The translations under genes and the position numbers were made by a program. From the NCBI RefSeq assembly GCF_022605725.1, contig NC_065548.1, positions 11,069,644 through 11,133,643 of the forward strand: 64,000 bases of DNA, read 5' to 3'. Of the stretch, positions 12,488 through 23,250 are shown one piece after another; within the stretch, counting starts at the first letter, position 1; every line of letters begins with the position of its first letter. The notes beneath the pieces are model-generated. The model was not told the DNA's origin, made no database searches, and worked only from the letters and a program-made list of their open reading frames with translations. The stretch is from Anthonomus grandis grandis. Taxonomy: Eukaryota; Arthropoda; Insecta; Coleoptera; Curculionidae.

Positions 12488-12729
12488 GTGCAGAGCCAGT
12501 GTGACATATTTAGCTGCAGCATTAGAAATATTAAAAATGTAAACTTTGTAGTTTAAGTTCATTAAATTGTTATCTTTATTCATTGTACGTTAGTTTTGTG
12601 TTTGGATAGTTAGTTGTAATTATGATATTTTTCCCACTTAATAATTGGATTTTGTAATCTGTTTATGTGATGTGAATAAGTAAATAAAATAAATAAATAA
12701 AGCTTTTGGTAAAGTAAGACCTAAGCAAC

Positions 12730-13620
12730 TAATTTATTTATTTATTGTTACAGTATTAACAACCAGAGGCCAATTACAGATACTGAACTATAAAATATCA
12801 AATACATAGTACTAAAAAATTAGCTTAAACTATGTCAACAATAAAAAAATAAATACATTTTATATACATACTACTAACTGTCAAATATGTAATAATGTCT
12901 ATAGTGGATATAACTCTGAGCAGCATAAAGACTATCGTCAATTATTTTAATAAAAGAATTAAAACTCATTAAATCTAAGTCTAAATGACAAGCGTAACGT
13001 ATTCTATAAACCGGTAAATTTTTATAAATATTTGTTTTGGGAAGGTCCAAGTGAAAAGTCTGTCTTGTATTTCCATTATTAATCGGCCGCTTCTCTATTG
13101 ATAGCCTTTCAAATATCCCTAAAAGTAAAAAATGGTCATACCCTTGCTGTGGATAATATCCAAACTTTTTATAGCACATATATTTCAAAAACTTTCACTG
13201 TACAGGTTCTACGGTTTCAATCCACACCATACTTGATACTACCAAAAAATTTCAGACAATAATTAGCATTAAAATCTTTGATAGATCTGATGATAAAACC
13301 CGTTATCCTATTTGCCTTATTTACCGTATTTACGATATGATCAGGCCATTATCAAACCCAAGTTTTTCATATTTTGTGAATATATATACCTTTTATGCTA
13401 TAGATACTTCGTATTACATTCTTATTAGTCTTATTAAAAATAATAGAAGTCCTAAATTGAAACCCTGAGGGACTCAGCGGGACTGGTAAGAATGTCAGAT
13501 TTGGCTCCTCTAATCTCCACATATTGTTCTTTATTTATTAAGATTTGAGTGAATTATTCATCAGATTGAAGTATATTTTATCATATCAAATGCCTTTTTT
13601 ATTTTTATATACATTCATAA
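12730..13620 (-). pseudogene. CR1-like LINE RT relic, tail-to-tail with previous element
   Basis: On the minus strand the order is motif A remnant 'KAFDMIKYT' (13600), motif B 'VPQGFNLGLLLFL' (13450-13490), 'DHIVNTVNKANRITGFIIRS' (13300-13350), then the C-terminal frame 12874-13188 with 'FLKYMCYKKFGYYPQQGYDH' and 'FHLDLPKTNIYKNLPVYRI'. Motif C is lost and frames shift several times. The 3' tail is TTTA-rich on the plus strand at 12730-12745. It is the same broad family as 10240-12702 but in the opposite orientation. Confidence 0.75.
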
Positions 13621-14455
13621 ACATAGTGGATCACACAAACAGAAAAACCTCCTTCACCACTCCTTTTTATCCTCTAATAATATAAAATAATCATCAAAAA
13701 CCTAGAAAATAGTACTGGAAACGTGAAGAAAGTCAAATACAACACTATAATTAAATGCTTAATAAACATATGTATGCCAGAAAGTCAAGAGTTATGAGTC
13801 TGAATGTCAGTCAGAACTTAGGCATCGCTTCAGGAAAGCCGTGTATTATTTGTGAGGATCAAGGAGCTATTTTGTAGTCAAAATGATATTATGTATCCTT
13901 GATTTATTTGCAGTGGAATGTTGCTTAGACCAATGACATAAATTGCGAGCAAAATTAGAGATGTTGACTATCGTAAGATACAGAACTTGTAACCGAACGT
14001 AAAGGCTCTGAGAAGACTGAAGAAGGATGTAGAGAAAAAATTGTATTATCTCTGCAACATCATGAAAATTCTTTAAAAAAATTGTGGATGAAAGACTATT
14101 ATAAAAAATATCTTGGTTTAAAAACTTGAGTTTACGTCAGACATCTGCAGATGATTGTCAATCTTAGAAATGAAGAGAGAAAATTAATAGGCCAGACGTA
14201 AACAAGTAAATGAGATCTCTTAGCTGCGGGCATTGACACACTCGTATTAACCAATTAGAAGCCATGCAAGTCTGTTTATGTCTGGTCACTCAAAAAATAT
14301 TATTCAATACAATATTTTAATTAATCAAATTGACTATACCCCATCAGTGATCATCCCTAACATATCAACATTTAAAATATTTAAAAAATTTACACCCTAT
14401 ATAAGTGAAAATACATATATCCCATATAACAAACCTAAAGAAACCAATAAATTCG
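13621..14455. other. No recognisable gene
   Basis: AT-rich filler; the frame 14278-14472 (+) has no recognisable domain. Confidence 0.55.
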
Positions 14456-14459
14456 TTCA

Positions 14460-14765
14460 CCTCTCACATTAATGCGCTGTTTTCCATACATCCACCGCAG
14501 ACAACTTCATTTTCATAAACATGATTTATCGGACTACCGTTTTTAATTGATATTTATTACTTTAATTGAAATACTGCCGCTTATTTATTTATGAATACTT
14601 AACGCTTTATTTAAATGCAAATAGTGTCTGTCAGAAGTTTAGCGCCAAGTGGTAATTCAAAAGGCAATATTTGTTTAACCGGAATCCCGTGGAAAGCGGA
14701 ATTTAACTCTTCGGAAGTTTAATTATCGGTCATTCCGTTGGTTAGTCGGTTAGAATACATTTTTT
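14460..14765. promoter_or_regulatory. Candidate conserved noncoding block with octamer site
   Basis: A block with a perfect POU octamer ATGCAAAT at 14615-14622, flanked by several TTTATT/TAATTG homeodomain-type words and GC-bearing words (gcgccaagtgg, gtggaaagcgg, taaccggaatcccg). No open frame. It looks compositionally like a developmental enhancer; conservation cannot be judged from one sequence. Confidence 0.25.
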
Positions 14766-15199
14766 TTAATATATTCATTGAATTTTATATTAGGTAACAG
14801 CTACTATTTCGCAAACACCTAATAACTTACAAGATCTAAAATAGCTTTAGGCTACAAAATATCGACAGGTTATTATTTATAACATTTAACCTTTTACGTT
14901 TTTTCTTTACTTGTATTGCAACCAATGAATCTTACGCTAAACACGTGTTAAGAATGTTTGCTTTGCATTTGCATGGTTAGCATAAATTAATATTAATTAG
15001 AGGGTACCTAATGAACAGATAATCAAGGCAAAAGGAAGTATAAGAGAATAAAAGAAACAGTTTAACCAGACAAAAAATTGGGAAAAATAGGGAAAGCTAT
15101 TTAATATATAACGCACCGAATTTAAAATCTCTTTTTTGCAGTCTGCGGTTTTCGTTTATGTTCACAGCAATTGTAATGCTCACACATAATTTCAATTAA

Positions 15200-16120
15200 A
15201 ACGAAATTAGTAAAATTTTCTTGAGTATCGCATTAATCTTGCACTTTTGATATATTCGTCTTTTTAATAAGTATAACAGCTAAAGCAAAGATTTTAGTAT
15301 TTTCTTCTAGATCTTCCTTAATTAAGTTGATGTCATCACCTCAGCTCAGGTTATCTTCACAAATATATAAATATACATCAATGTTAGATCTATGGCCTAA
15401 CAATTTAAGAAACAACCTTGATTTTTGACAAACTTTCACCCTGAACTATTCTAGTTTCAATAAAAAATGAATTTCCTGCTGCATATATGATGACCTTAAG
15501 TTGATGTCATCTTATATGCTTCAGACAGTTGAACTTAACTGTTTCAAAGAATGAAGCCCAGGTTGTCTTCACTAATAGTTAACTTTTTATCAATGTAAAG
15601 ATTCTAGAAACAACCTCCATATCTAACACACTTCTACTGTCCACTAGTATAGTTCCAACAAAAAATTAACTTGCTGATGCACTACATGCAGAATTCCGAG
15701 GATGGAGAATGACAATGCTTAGGAGAACTATCCACCTTCTACAATATTTCAAATCACATAAGAATGTCAAATCTTTTCTTCTGTATTGCATCACTCCTTA
15801 AATTTTGATATGTTTATCTTTTAAATATGTATAATTGCTAGTTCAGTCAAAGCTCGTTAGTCCAAGTTCTCATACCTAAACTTTTATCAACGCTAGATCT
15901 ACGATCCAACGATCTTAGAAACAGCTTCAATTTTTGATGAACTTCCACCCTGTATTACTCTAGCTCCAATAAAACACTAATTCAACACTAATTCATTATC
16001 CAAGATCTTTAACTTTTCAAACTAATTTCATAAGTGGTTCTGACAATGTTTTCTGAGTCACTAAATCAGATCTTTATCCATCCGCCACATTGAATTGATC
16101 TTCTACTAAATAAACTTATA
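15200..16120 (+). repeat. Diverged repeat units (long period)
   Basis: A unit containing 'tcaatgttagatctatg', 'agaaacaacctt', 'tttgacaaactttcaccctg' and 'caataaaaaatgaatttcctgc' occurs at about 15358-15490, 15575-15690 and 15885-15990. A leading part ('gcattaatcttgcacttttgatat') at 15230 recurs at 15788. Half units outside the block are at 17570-17640 and 18655-18750. Identity is low, indicating age. Confidence 0.65.
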
Positions 16121-16310
16121 TTTAAGTAAGCAATATTATCATAGATATTAGTTATAAATGATATTTACTTTAATTAATGAACAATTTCTGTCATTGTAGA
16201 TAGTTCAGCAACAGTGAAACTTCAGCTACTTCAGATAGAGTCCCTTGGTCCATATAAATAGCTAAATTCTCGTCGATGCGGAATCTAATAATTGAATTGA
16301 ATTGTCGAAA

Positions 16311-17345
16311 TAGTGGACTGCCAAGGCAGTTGTACATATAGGTCTCCTGATGGACCCGTCATGCCCCACCGGGGGTTACCAGAGCCCAACGGCCTTAGAG
16401 TAACCGATAAGGCTCTCTGGTCTGAAGGACTTAAAGTCACTCGGTACACTGAAAGTGTTACCCAAGTATCTGAACCTGGCGGGCGTGAGTGCTGGGCACT
16501 CCCCGACTACATGGTCAACGGTTTCATCCTCCTCACAGCACCATCGGCATTCCGGGTTGTCGGCAATACCGATAGTATGGAGATGGCTTCTTAAGTGCCA
16601 GTGACCAGTTAAAAGACCTGTCACTAGACGAATTTCGCGTCTTTTGATGCGTAGTAGATTTTTGGTGAGACAGGCAGAGGGCCCACCTATGTGCGCTTTG
16701 GCCTGTCTCATACCAGGAGACTCAGTCTATCTTCGGTGGGTCCACTTGTCCAGCAGACCCTTCATTGACGCGACCGCAACGCATTTGGCGATACCAACTA
16801 TGGGTTCCGGCCCCATCGGCACATTCGCGGATCCCAGTCTGGCAAGAGAGTCCGCTTCCTCATTACCTGCATGGCCTGCGTGGCCAGGTATTCAGACGAG
16901 CTGGACCCTGCAGCCAACCTGCACCAGTTTTTTCAAGACTTTTATGCACTCTAGTACAAGCTTGGAGCTTACTTTTGCGTCCGTGATAGCCTTAATGGCA
17001 GCTCTGCTGTCCGAGCATATTGATACGACGATACTGTGTACCAGATGGTTCCCCTATTTAGCAATGCAGGTTTGTTGGAATGCTGCCACTCCTTTCTACC
17101 TGCAATGTGCGTCACGAATCCCTCGCAGTCCATAGTCACTGGAGCCATGCAGTCACTGCCCATCTGCCCGTTATGCTGAGACATGCAAGACGTTGGACTC
17201 TGTCCAGTTGAGCACGAATTTTCGCTTTCTCCGTACATGGCCACCAAACGATAGCCCCGTATGTGAAGAGGTATCACAATGCGCGAGTAGATCCAGTGGA
17301 GGATCTTAGGAGACAGACCCCAGGTATTGCCGAAAGCCCACCAAT
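16311..17345 (-). pseudogene. LINE fragment with RNase H domain and terminal Cys/His knuckle
   Basis: Minus strand, GC-richer than its surroundings. In order it reads the RT thumb ('WGLSPKILHWIYSRIVIPLH', about 17250-17330), an RNase H domain ('SICSDSRAAIKAI' and 'VWIPGHAGHAGNEEADSLA', 16840-17040, including the metal-binding aspartates), then a C-terminal knuckle ('CRWCCEEDETVDHVVGECP', about 16490-16545). This combination is known from I/R1-type LINEs. The segment between thumb and RNase H is shortened and the frame shifts at least twice. The higher GC suggests a younger or differently composed element than its neighbours. Confidence 0.85.
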
Positions 17346-17640
17346 CTAATACCTACTATATCTATACCTAAACCGCGGAATCTAATACCTACACGGAACT
17401 TTAGAAATAAACCTTTTTCTTATCAGCTCCTACTTTCCAATATTCTAGTCCAGATAAAAGTCGTGTTCATTGATGATTGGTGGAGAACCAAAAAATTGGC
17501 TAGGAAAATGAAGTGGAAAAGGCAGGGGTAATAAATAAGGAATGTGTACATATCGTTAGCCCACGATGTTTTCACAAATATCTATATTTGTATCAATGTT
17601 GGATCTATGACTTTACGATTCTAGAAGCAACCTTCGTTTT
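17346..17640 (+). repeat. Filler and split half of a diverged repeat unit
   Basis: From about 17560, 'cacaaatatctatatttgtatcaatgttggatctatg' and 'gattctagaagcaacctt' match the first half of the 15.2-16.1 kb unit. The second half resumes at about 18655 ('tttttgataaactatcaccc'), so everything between is a later insertion. Before 17560 I see nothing recognisable. Confidence 0.55.
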
Positions 17641-17727
17641 AACTCTTAGTTTATAATAAACGAATTAGTTAATAAGAATAGAAAATTACGTGCATACGAA
17701 AGTTTAGCAATATTCAAAAATCAAAAG

Positions 17728-17990
17728 ACCATTCTTAATAGGAATAAATGGCAACCCCTTATAGTCAATAATTGTATAGTTTAATTAGTGTTTAAGATTT
17801 GTTCGGCCATGCTTCATGGAATTTTTCGCTTTATTGGTTACATCGTTAGTATATAAGGCCACTTGCAAATAGTTTAAGTTTAGTTTTAATATTCTCCTGA
17901 AGATGTTAATTTCATTATCGAAATACGTATCAAGAGTAAAATAAAGAGTTTTGGTTAGTGGTGAAACTGCCCCGTGATTTGAACCGATTA
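17728..17990 (+). repeat. Penelope-type terminal repeat with hammerhead-like core (uninterrupted copy)
   Basis: This copy matches, in the opposite orientation, the two halves at 49985-49899 and 46202-46085 that flank the nested insertions there. Shared words include 'aattgtatagttt', 'cagccatg', 'tataaggccacttg' and 'aaaataaagagttttggtta'. It contains a hammerhead-like core at 17897-17931. The word 'agtatataaggccacttg' here is the empty version of the site occupied by a TA-targeting transposon at 46203. Assignment to Penelope-like elements rests on the core and on the similar terminus downstream of a GIY-YIG frame at 58515. Confidence 0.65.
17897..17931 (+). ncRNA. Hammerhead ribozyme-like core
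   Basis: CUGAAGA, an imperfect helix II region, GAA, then the self-complementary AUACGUAU and a C that would be the cleavage nucleotide. All core positions of a type I hammerhead are present; helix I is weak and helix II imperfect, so activity is uncertain. Confidence 0.5.
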
Positions 17991-18650
17991 GAGAGAGTCA
18001 GCCAGGAATGTGACGAAGTAGAACTCACTACAAACACCAAAAAAACTAAATTTATGGCTATAAGTAAAAACTCAAACACTAACTTTTTTCTTACATTAAA
18101 CGAAAGAGTTTACAAATACATATATCTCGGTGCTCCAGATGAATAAATTAAAATCAAAATAGGAATGGCTCGAAAGGCATTATTGTCAAATACTCCAATG
18201 TGTCCAGTTGTCAAATACTTACAATGCTAGGAAATAGAAATCAAAATCTACACATCATAATAAGGTTTACGGAATGCTATGTATGGTCTCTGTTGCTATA
18301 TGGAGGCGAGCTTGAGGCGTTTGAGATGTGGCTCTATAGACGCATTCTGAAAATTTCGTGGACTGACAGAATCACCAATGACGAAGTATTAAGACACATC
18401 GGACACAAAAGAAAGCTGCTGACACTCATCAAGATAAGAAAGACATCCTATATAGGACACATCTTTCGCAACGATAAATACCTATTGCAATAAAATATAA
18501 TGTATCGGAAAGAAGAGAAAATTATGGCTGCGCCACATAAGGGAATGGACAAATCTTAGCGTCGAAGAACTGTTTCATGTTGCAAGAGGCAGAGACGCAT
18601 TTAGAAAGTAGCGTGACCGCTAACCTTTAATAAGAAGAGGGCATAAAAAA
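17946..18650 (+). pseudogene. RTE-like LINE RT, C-terminal part
   Basis: Plus-strand frames give 'LNRLERVSQECDEVELTTNT' and 'KKTKFMAISKN' (17960-18080), 'EAFEMWLYRRILKISWTDRI', 'TNDEVLRHIGHKRKLLTLIK' and 'IRKTSYIGHIFRNDKYLL' (18300-18490), then 'LWLRHIREWTNLSVEELFHV' (18520-18590). This is the end of the RT and the characteristic C-terminal tail of the same LINE family seen at 3540-3795 and 26066-27445. It starts just after the RT catalytic loop and is broken by frameshifts. It abuts the Penelope-type repeat on its left. Confidence 0.8.
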
Positions 18651-19165
18651 AATTTGAACATTCGTTTTTGATAAACTATCACCCGTGCAGGGTGGTTCTC
18701 TAGTTCCTAAGAAAAATTAAATTCCTGTTATACTTTAGGCAGAATTTCGAAGATCCCCTATATGTTTCATCGTCCAGGTTATCTTCTTTTATAGCCTTCA
18801 ACTCTTCAATCCCTCTGCATATAATCGAGATCTTTAAAGGGGTTGAATGAAAGAGGACTAGGAAAGTGAGGAAAGTGACTAAGAAAATGAGTACTTTCAT
18901 TAAAACTACAGAAGCAAATTATACCCCAGTGTATTGAATCTTCATGAATGCCAATAAGCAATTTGTCATCAACAGCAGCTCATATTACCTAACCTCTAAC
19001 TTAACCGTAGAGAGACAGGTCATGCCTTAGTGACTAGGTCTTTATTAATATTTTATATGTCAATATACTCATCCAGACTCCTGAATGTTTAATTAATGTG
19101 CCCTTGTCGTCACCATTTAACTCACTGTCACCTTTAAATTACAATTTATCGTAAAACCCATACAG
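18651..19165. other. Second half of split repeat, then filler
   Basis: 18655-18750 carries the second half of the diverged repeat unit ('gataaactatcacccgtgcagggt', 'attaaattcctg'). The rest has no recognisable gene; the frame 18700-18900 (minus) lies in this repeat and is anonymous. Confidence 0.5.
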
Positions 19166-19169
19166 TAAA

Positions 19170-19490
19170 ACTCTATCATGTTTTATTTAAGGCTGCGTCA
19201 TGAATTTTTAAGGCTCCTACCCCCAATAAAGTGTTAATCAACGGCGAATGGCACCGTTTTAGCGTTTCATTAAGCATCACCCACACGGCGCGAAACCGTA
19301 TTCATTATATCGTTAACGGAGAGTAAATAGCGGGAGTAGGTATATTGTTTTAGCCAAACTGATCGATAGTTAATTATGTAATTCGGGCTGCCTATTCGGA
19401 CACAACACAACAATATTGATATTGTCCCGAGGATATTCCAAATATGCGGCCGTGATGCTGGCCAGAACATTGCTTGTTATTTCAGCTATA
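19170..19490. promoter_or_regulatory. Candidate conserved noncoding block
   Basis: GC-richer block with words such as 'tttatttaaggctgcgtcatgaa', 'cacacggcgcgaaaccg' and 'atgcggccgtgatgctggcc', without an open frame. Composition suggests selection against the local AT bias, but conservation is untested. Confidence 0.22.
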
Positions 19491-19639
19491 TAGATAGTCC
19501 AAGACCAAAAGCAAATATTGGTGTTTAAAAAGTAAGTATTGTATTGATTAGCTTGATTGATCTGTTTTTTTGAACACCTGTTGATCTTAAGGTGGAACTT
19601 CGTTATTTATTATAATTTAACAGATTTTCTTGTTTGAAA

Positions 19640-20155
19640 CAGTATAATGCGAGTAAGGAAAACTCCATCAATGCCTCGCTTCCCATTATCCATTAACTTT
19701 TCAAATCCGCGTGGCCTCATCTATCGCTCGGTCGCCAATTCAAACACGACGTCGCTCCGCTTAAAAGTCAAATCGTCAATTTCAGATTCAGATTCCCTTA
19801 CTATCCCTAACTAAGAGCTATCGCCTTCGTGTTGGGTCGATCTTTTTCGGGCTATCGATCGGGTCTGTTGCCCGGGAAACGGCAGTCAATCTGGCCACAC
19901 ACGTATACACATGCACGAGCCAAGCTGGCCGAGAAGAAGGATATATTTTTATTTATTATCCTGCCATTATCCCCCATGGCCGATTTCGGGAGCTGTCGGA
20001 ATAGGTCGAGGGTTAGGTGGTGGACAGCGGTCCAGCTTTGTAAAATTCAGGATAAAATCAACAGCATGTTTCTGGATACACTATTGATTCTGCAAAGTAT
20101 TGGTCAAACAAGTCCAGAGATAAAAAAAGTCCTAACGCCTGCTAAGACTTAGTAA
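19640..20155. promoter_or_regulatory. GC-rich island with RFX X-box
   Basis: The most GC-rich noncoding stretch of the left half. It contains GTTGCCCGGGAAAC at 19867-19880, a perfect fit to the RYYNYY-N2-RRNRAC consensus of RFX factors, which drive ciliary genes in animals. A frame at 19829-20152 (+) runs through it but shows no domain or clear coding bias. It could be a promoter or 5' UTR of a gene outside the window, or a remnant of an element. Confidence 0.3.
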
Positions 20156-20349
20156 TAAAATCTGAAAGTTTCATGTAATTATATTAGGGTCATCTGCAAA
20201 GTGTCAACTATTACATTCAAAGCCTCTTGGTTTGTTGAGGATTCCATCATATCACAAGACCAACTTGAGGATCATATTTATAGAACCTAGAGTTTTATTA
20301 AATCTTTTATGAAACAGATATTTGAATCTTCTTGGTCTTTTAAGAGAAT

Positions 20350-20770
20350 TGTAGCGATTATTTAGGTGTAAATTAAAACACTGGATATGCAAAAATATTT
20401 AACTGATTTATTACATATGTTTAAACTAAACACAATGACTTAAGACTACTGAAAACACTTATTTATACTGTATTTATTTTCTACTAATTATTTCGATTTA
20501 AAAGTCGCGCCAATACTCAGACTTAAACTGGCCTTCTAGAGGCTAGAGCTCCTTATATGTTACGTAGACCATTGTTACAGAACATTCGCAAACTTTCTAC
20601 CTGTGTCTCGAGAAGTCGCGAGACTTGTCGCACCTTCATGCCTAGGCGACGGACGAGATGATTCCCGAATGGCGGATCATAGATTATTACTTAGATCGGA
20701 AACCTCCATAAGCGCCAATAGAACACTGAACCGTCGATTGAATGTTGCGCCCTCTGAATGTCGAGGAATA
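20350..20770 (-). repeat. LTR-like segment (possible solo LTR)
   Basis: Read on the minus strand: a GC-richer upstream part with the hairpin gtctcgagaagtcgcgagac, a TATA-like box (cagtataaataag) and a downstream AATAAA-like signal (gtaataaatc). That order resembles U3-R-U5 of an LTR. I could not define matching ends or a 4-6 bp target duplication and no second copy or internal region is present, so this is tentative. Confidence 0.25.
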
Positions 20771-20904
20771 GAATTTTAAAATTAAATTATGGCGCTAAAT
20801 TTGAAATGTTTGTTTTTTTCGTAAACTACAGTAGGCAGATTAAAACAGTGTTAGATTGAGGCTATTTCTATTAGCGTACTGCAATTTCTAAAAGATGAGA
20901 CACT

Positions 20905-21357
20905 TTCTACTATATGTATAAGTCTGGGTCTCAAAAAATATATTCACAACATATTTCCTTTTTTTTGGAAGAATTCGTATTTAACGCCGATATTTAAGTC
21001 TGGTAATACTAGTGATGCCACTAATTATCGGGGAGTTTGTATACAGTCAACCTTGCCTAAACTTTTGAATGCACTTGTAATCAAGCAATTGTCATGGCAA
21101 TGTAAAAGCCTTATTAATAACAATCAACAGGGTTTTTAAAAAGGTCGTTCCACTGTTATTAACTTACTATGTTATGAAGATTATCTGTTTAATGCTTTTG
21201 GTAAGGGTTTACAAGTTGATGCTATTTATACGGATTTTTCAAAGACGTTCGACAGAGTTAATCATACGCTTCTACTGGCAAAGCTTCAAGCATTGGGTTT
21301 TAAATCAAATGTTATTTGGTGGCTAAGGGACTATCTACTGGGTAGATCGCAATGTAT
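20905..21357 (+). pseudogene. CR1/Jockey-like LINE RT, 5' part of RT domain
   Basis: Plus strand reads 'FFWKNSYLTPIFKSGNTSDA', 'NYRGVCIQSTLPKLLNALVI', 'NNQQGF' then a stop, 'KGRSTVINLL', and motif A 'QVDAIYTDFSKTFDRVNHTL', ending at 'WWLRDYLLGRSQCI'. Motifs B and C are missing because the sequence changes abruptly at about 21358 to a mariner transposase remnant in the opposite orientation. Only one or two stops occur. Confidence 0.8.
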
Positions 21358-21369
21358 CTTAATTTGTTT

Positions 21370-21685
21370 AGATAGAAAACAAAAACATGAAAATATCAGT
21401 TTTTATTTCAATAAGTGTTCAAAATGTTGGCCGTTTTTGGCCAAACAATGATACAGGCGATGTTCAAATTCCTGACGGACATTTTCAAAAACATGTTATG
21501 GGATATCATGGTAGCTGTCGATAATACGTTGACGAAGTTCATCCAAACTTTCAGATTGGGGAGTAAACACAATAGATTTCAAATAACCCCATAGGAAAAA
21601 GTCTAACGGCGTTATATCAGGAGATCTAGCAGGCCATTCAATAGGCTCCCTTCGCCCTAATCATTTATCTGGAAACTCGTCTAAA
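21370..21685 (-). pseudogene. DD41D-type mariner transposase, C-terminal part
   Basis: Minus strand reads 'DEFPDK', a stop, 'LGRREPIEWPARSPDITPLD', 'FFLWGYLKSIVFTPQSESLD', 'VFENVRQEFEHRLYHC' and ends 'NGQHFEHLLK' followed by a stop codon. This includes the third catalytic aspartate (TPLD). It is homologous to 49220-49585. It breaks at about 21685 and the preceding part of the same gene continues on the other strand. Confidence 0.8.
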
Positions 21686-21806
21686 ATATATTTACAGCAA
21701 GACGGCGCTCCTCCTCACTATGTTCGTCCCGTTCGGCAATGGCTAGACGACGAGTTTCCAGATAAATGGATAGGGCGAAGGGGGCCTATAGATTGGTCTG
21801 CTTAAC
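21686..21806 (+). pseudogene. DD41D-type mariner transposase, second-aspartate region, inverted
   Basis: Plus strand reads 'YLQQDGAPPHYVRPVRQWLD' and 'DEFPDKWIGRRGPIDWSA'. It contains the second catalytic aspartate (QQDGA) and overlaps in content the first residues of the minus-strand piece 21370-21685, so the gene is folded head to head with about 21 bases duplicated in inverted orientation. Confidence 0.8.
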
Positions 21807-21810
21807 AGCA

Positions 21811-23250
21811 ACAAAAATCTGATAGAAGAAAGCCTCCAAGATGCAATACACCACGCCCAATTGAGAATCCTGGAGGCAAACGATTGATGGACTTAGAACT
21901 TCTACTACATGATGCCACCACACCACTGCAAGGGTCTTACAGATAACAAACGAGGAATACAATAAGTGAATAACTTTGTCATTAAAAAGGCTTTCTACTG
22001 GATAATTGTAGGATCAATTGATTATGAGATAATACCTATCATCATCAACATATATTTTTTTCCTTTTAAACCTTGAAAACTTAAAAGACTGAAAGTTTTT
22101 CAACGTTCTAAGTTTCTAGCTTAATGATGATTTGCTTCCAAGGTATCCACTAGTTGTTTAAGAGTACCCACACGTTTTTTTTAACACAAATAAACATCTT
22201 GCATATATTCTATATTATATATTCGTTTGCCAAAACATTCATCCCACTGTGCGATGTTGCCGCAACGGCCCTCTATTCAGGAATAGGGATACTCTGTGAT
22301 TCCATTGTCACTTTATCAAGAAACAGCTTGTTTAGGAGTTTTATTGGACAGTTGTTGCATAGCCCATAAAGGCATGTTATCGGGCGAAAAAAAATAGGAC
22401 ATGATAATAGTGTGAAATTATGATTTTTTTATTGAATTTTCGTTTATTGTTGTTTGATTTAATTTTTAAAAAAAAAATTAAAGCAATTGTTTTTGATAAT
22501 GACAGATTGCTTATGCCTAATTTACTCTAAAAAGGATAATTTAAAAATTCAAACCCCAGTTCTAAAATCAATAAATAAATCAGTTACAAGGTAGTCAGTC
22601 AGTCATACATTCCAACTTAAGCAGAACTATTACCAATTTAGTAATTTAATAAATGATTAAGAGGCGATTTTTTTAGTTCGAAAAGGTCAGATCGAGCGGT
22701 AAGAAACAATCTAACGGTATGTCGCAACTATGCGATTATGTTATAACAGACAGTGAGAAATATGTCAGATATGGAGTTGTATCAGTGACATCAATAACTG
22801 GTTTTGAAACAGATTAATCACGTTTTGTAGATGTTTAGGTGTACGACTATATGGCCGACGTAATTTGCAACGTGAATTGGTAAACGTTAGGCTTCAGATT
22901 TTTATTGAACATAACGCGCAATGACCTTAAATAAGAAATTGTTGGTTTACTGGAACGTAAGAGAATGTTATGATTTATAGCAAAAAAATTAATTATTGGA
23001 ACTATTGATTTTCAAGTGCAACACCCAGTACATAGGGTGTTTAAATGATCCGAACTTTGAGGAAAAAGTCATTAGGTAGGAATGTTTAGAAATATATAGT
23101 TAAACACATTCTGATGTTGTTTTGAGTCTCTTTTAAATCAAATAAAAAATGTCTAAGGATATGAAAATAACGTCAATAGCTTTAAAAAAATTTGTCTCAG
23201 AAAATCTACCAAGAAAAAATCAAAAATTTTTAAATTCCTGAAATAAAATT
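21811..23250. other. No recognisable gene
   Basis: AT-rich. The frame 22154-22369 (+) is anonymous. A word 'catagggtgtttaaatgatccgaa' at 23032 resembles the outer end of mariner-like elements, but no partner end was found. Confidence 0.5.

Larger units (their letters stand above)
10240..12702 (+). mobile_element. CR1/Jockey-like LINE, 5'-truncated, (AAAT)n tail
   Basis: The copy starts within the endonuclease domain and ends in an AAAT-repeat tail at about 12682-12702. It retains the end of the endonuclease, the linker, the full RT core and thumb, and a ~400-bp 3' untranslated region that contains a perfect 19-bp hairpin. Only three in-frame stops and about one frameshift separate it from an open frame, so it is moderately young. 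A related copy lies tail to tail at 12730-13620. Confidence 0.85.

Noticed and set aside
19829..20152. 107-residue frame in the GC island
   Set aside because: No domain, composition dictated by GC-rich noncoding sequence; kept only as regulatory candidate.
22154..22369. Plus-strand frame with hydrophobic residues
   Set aside because: Low-complexity AT-rich translation without family resemblance.
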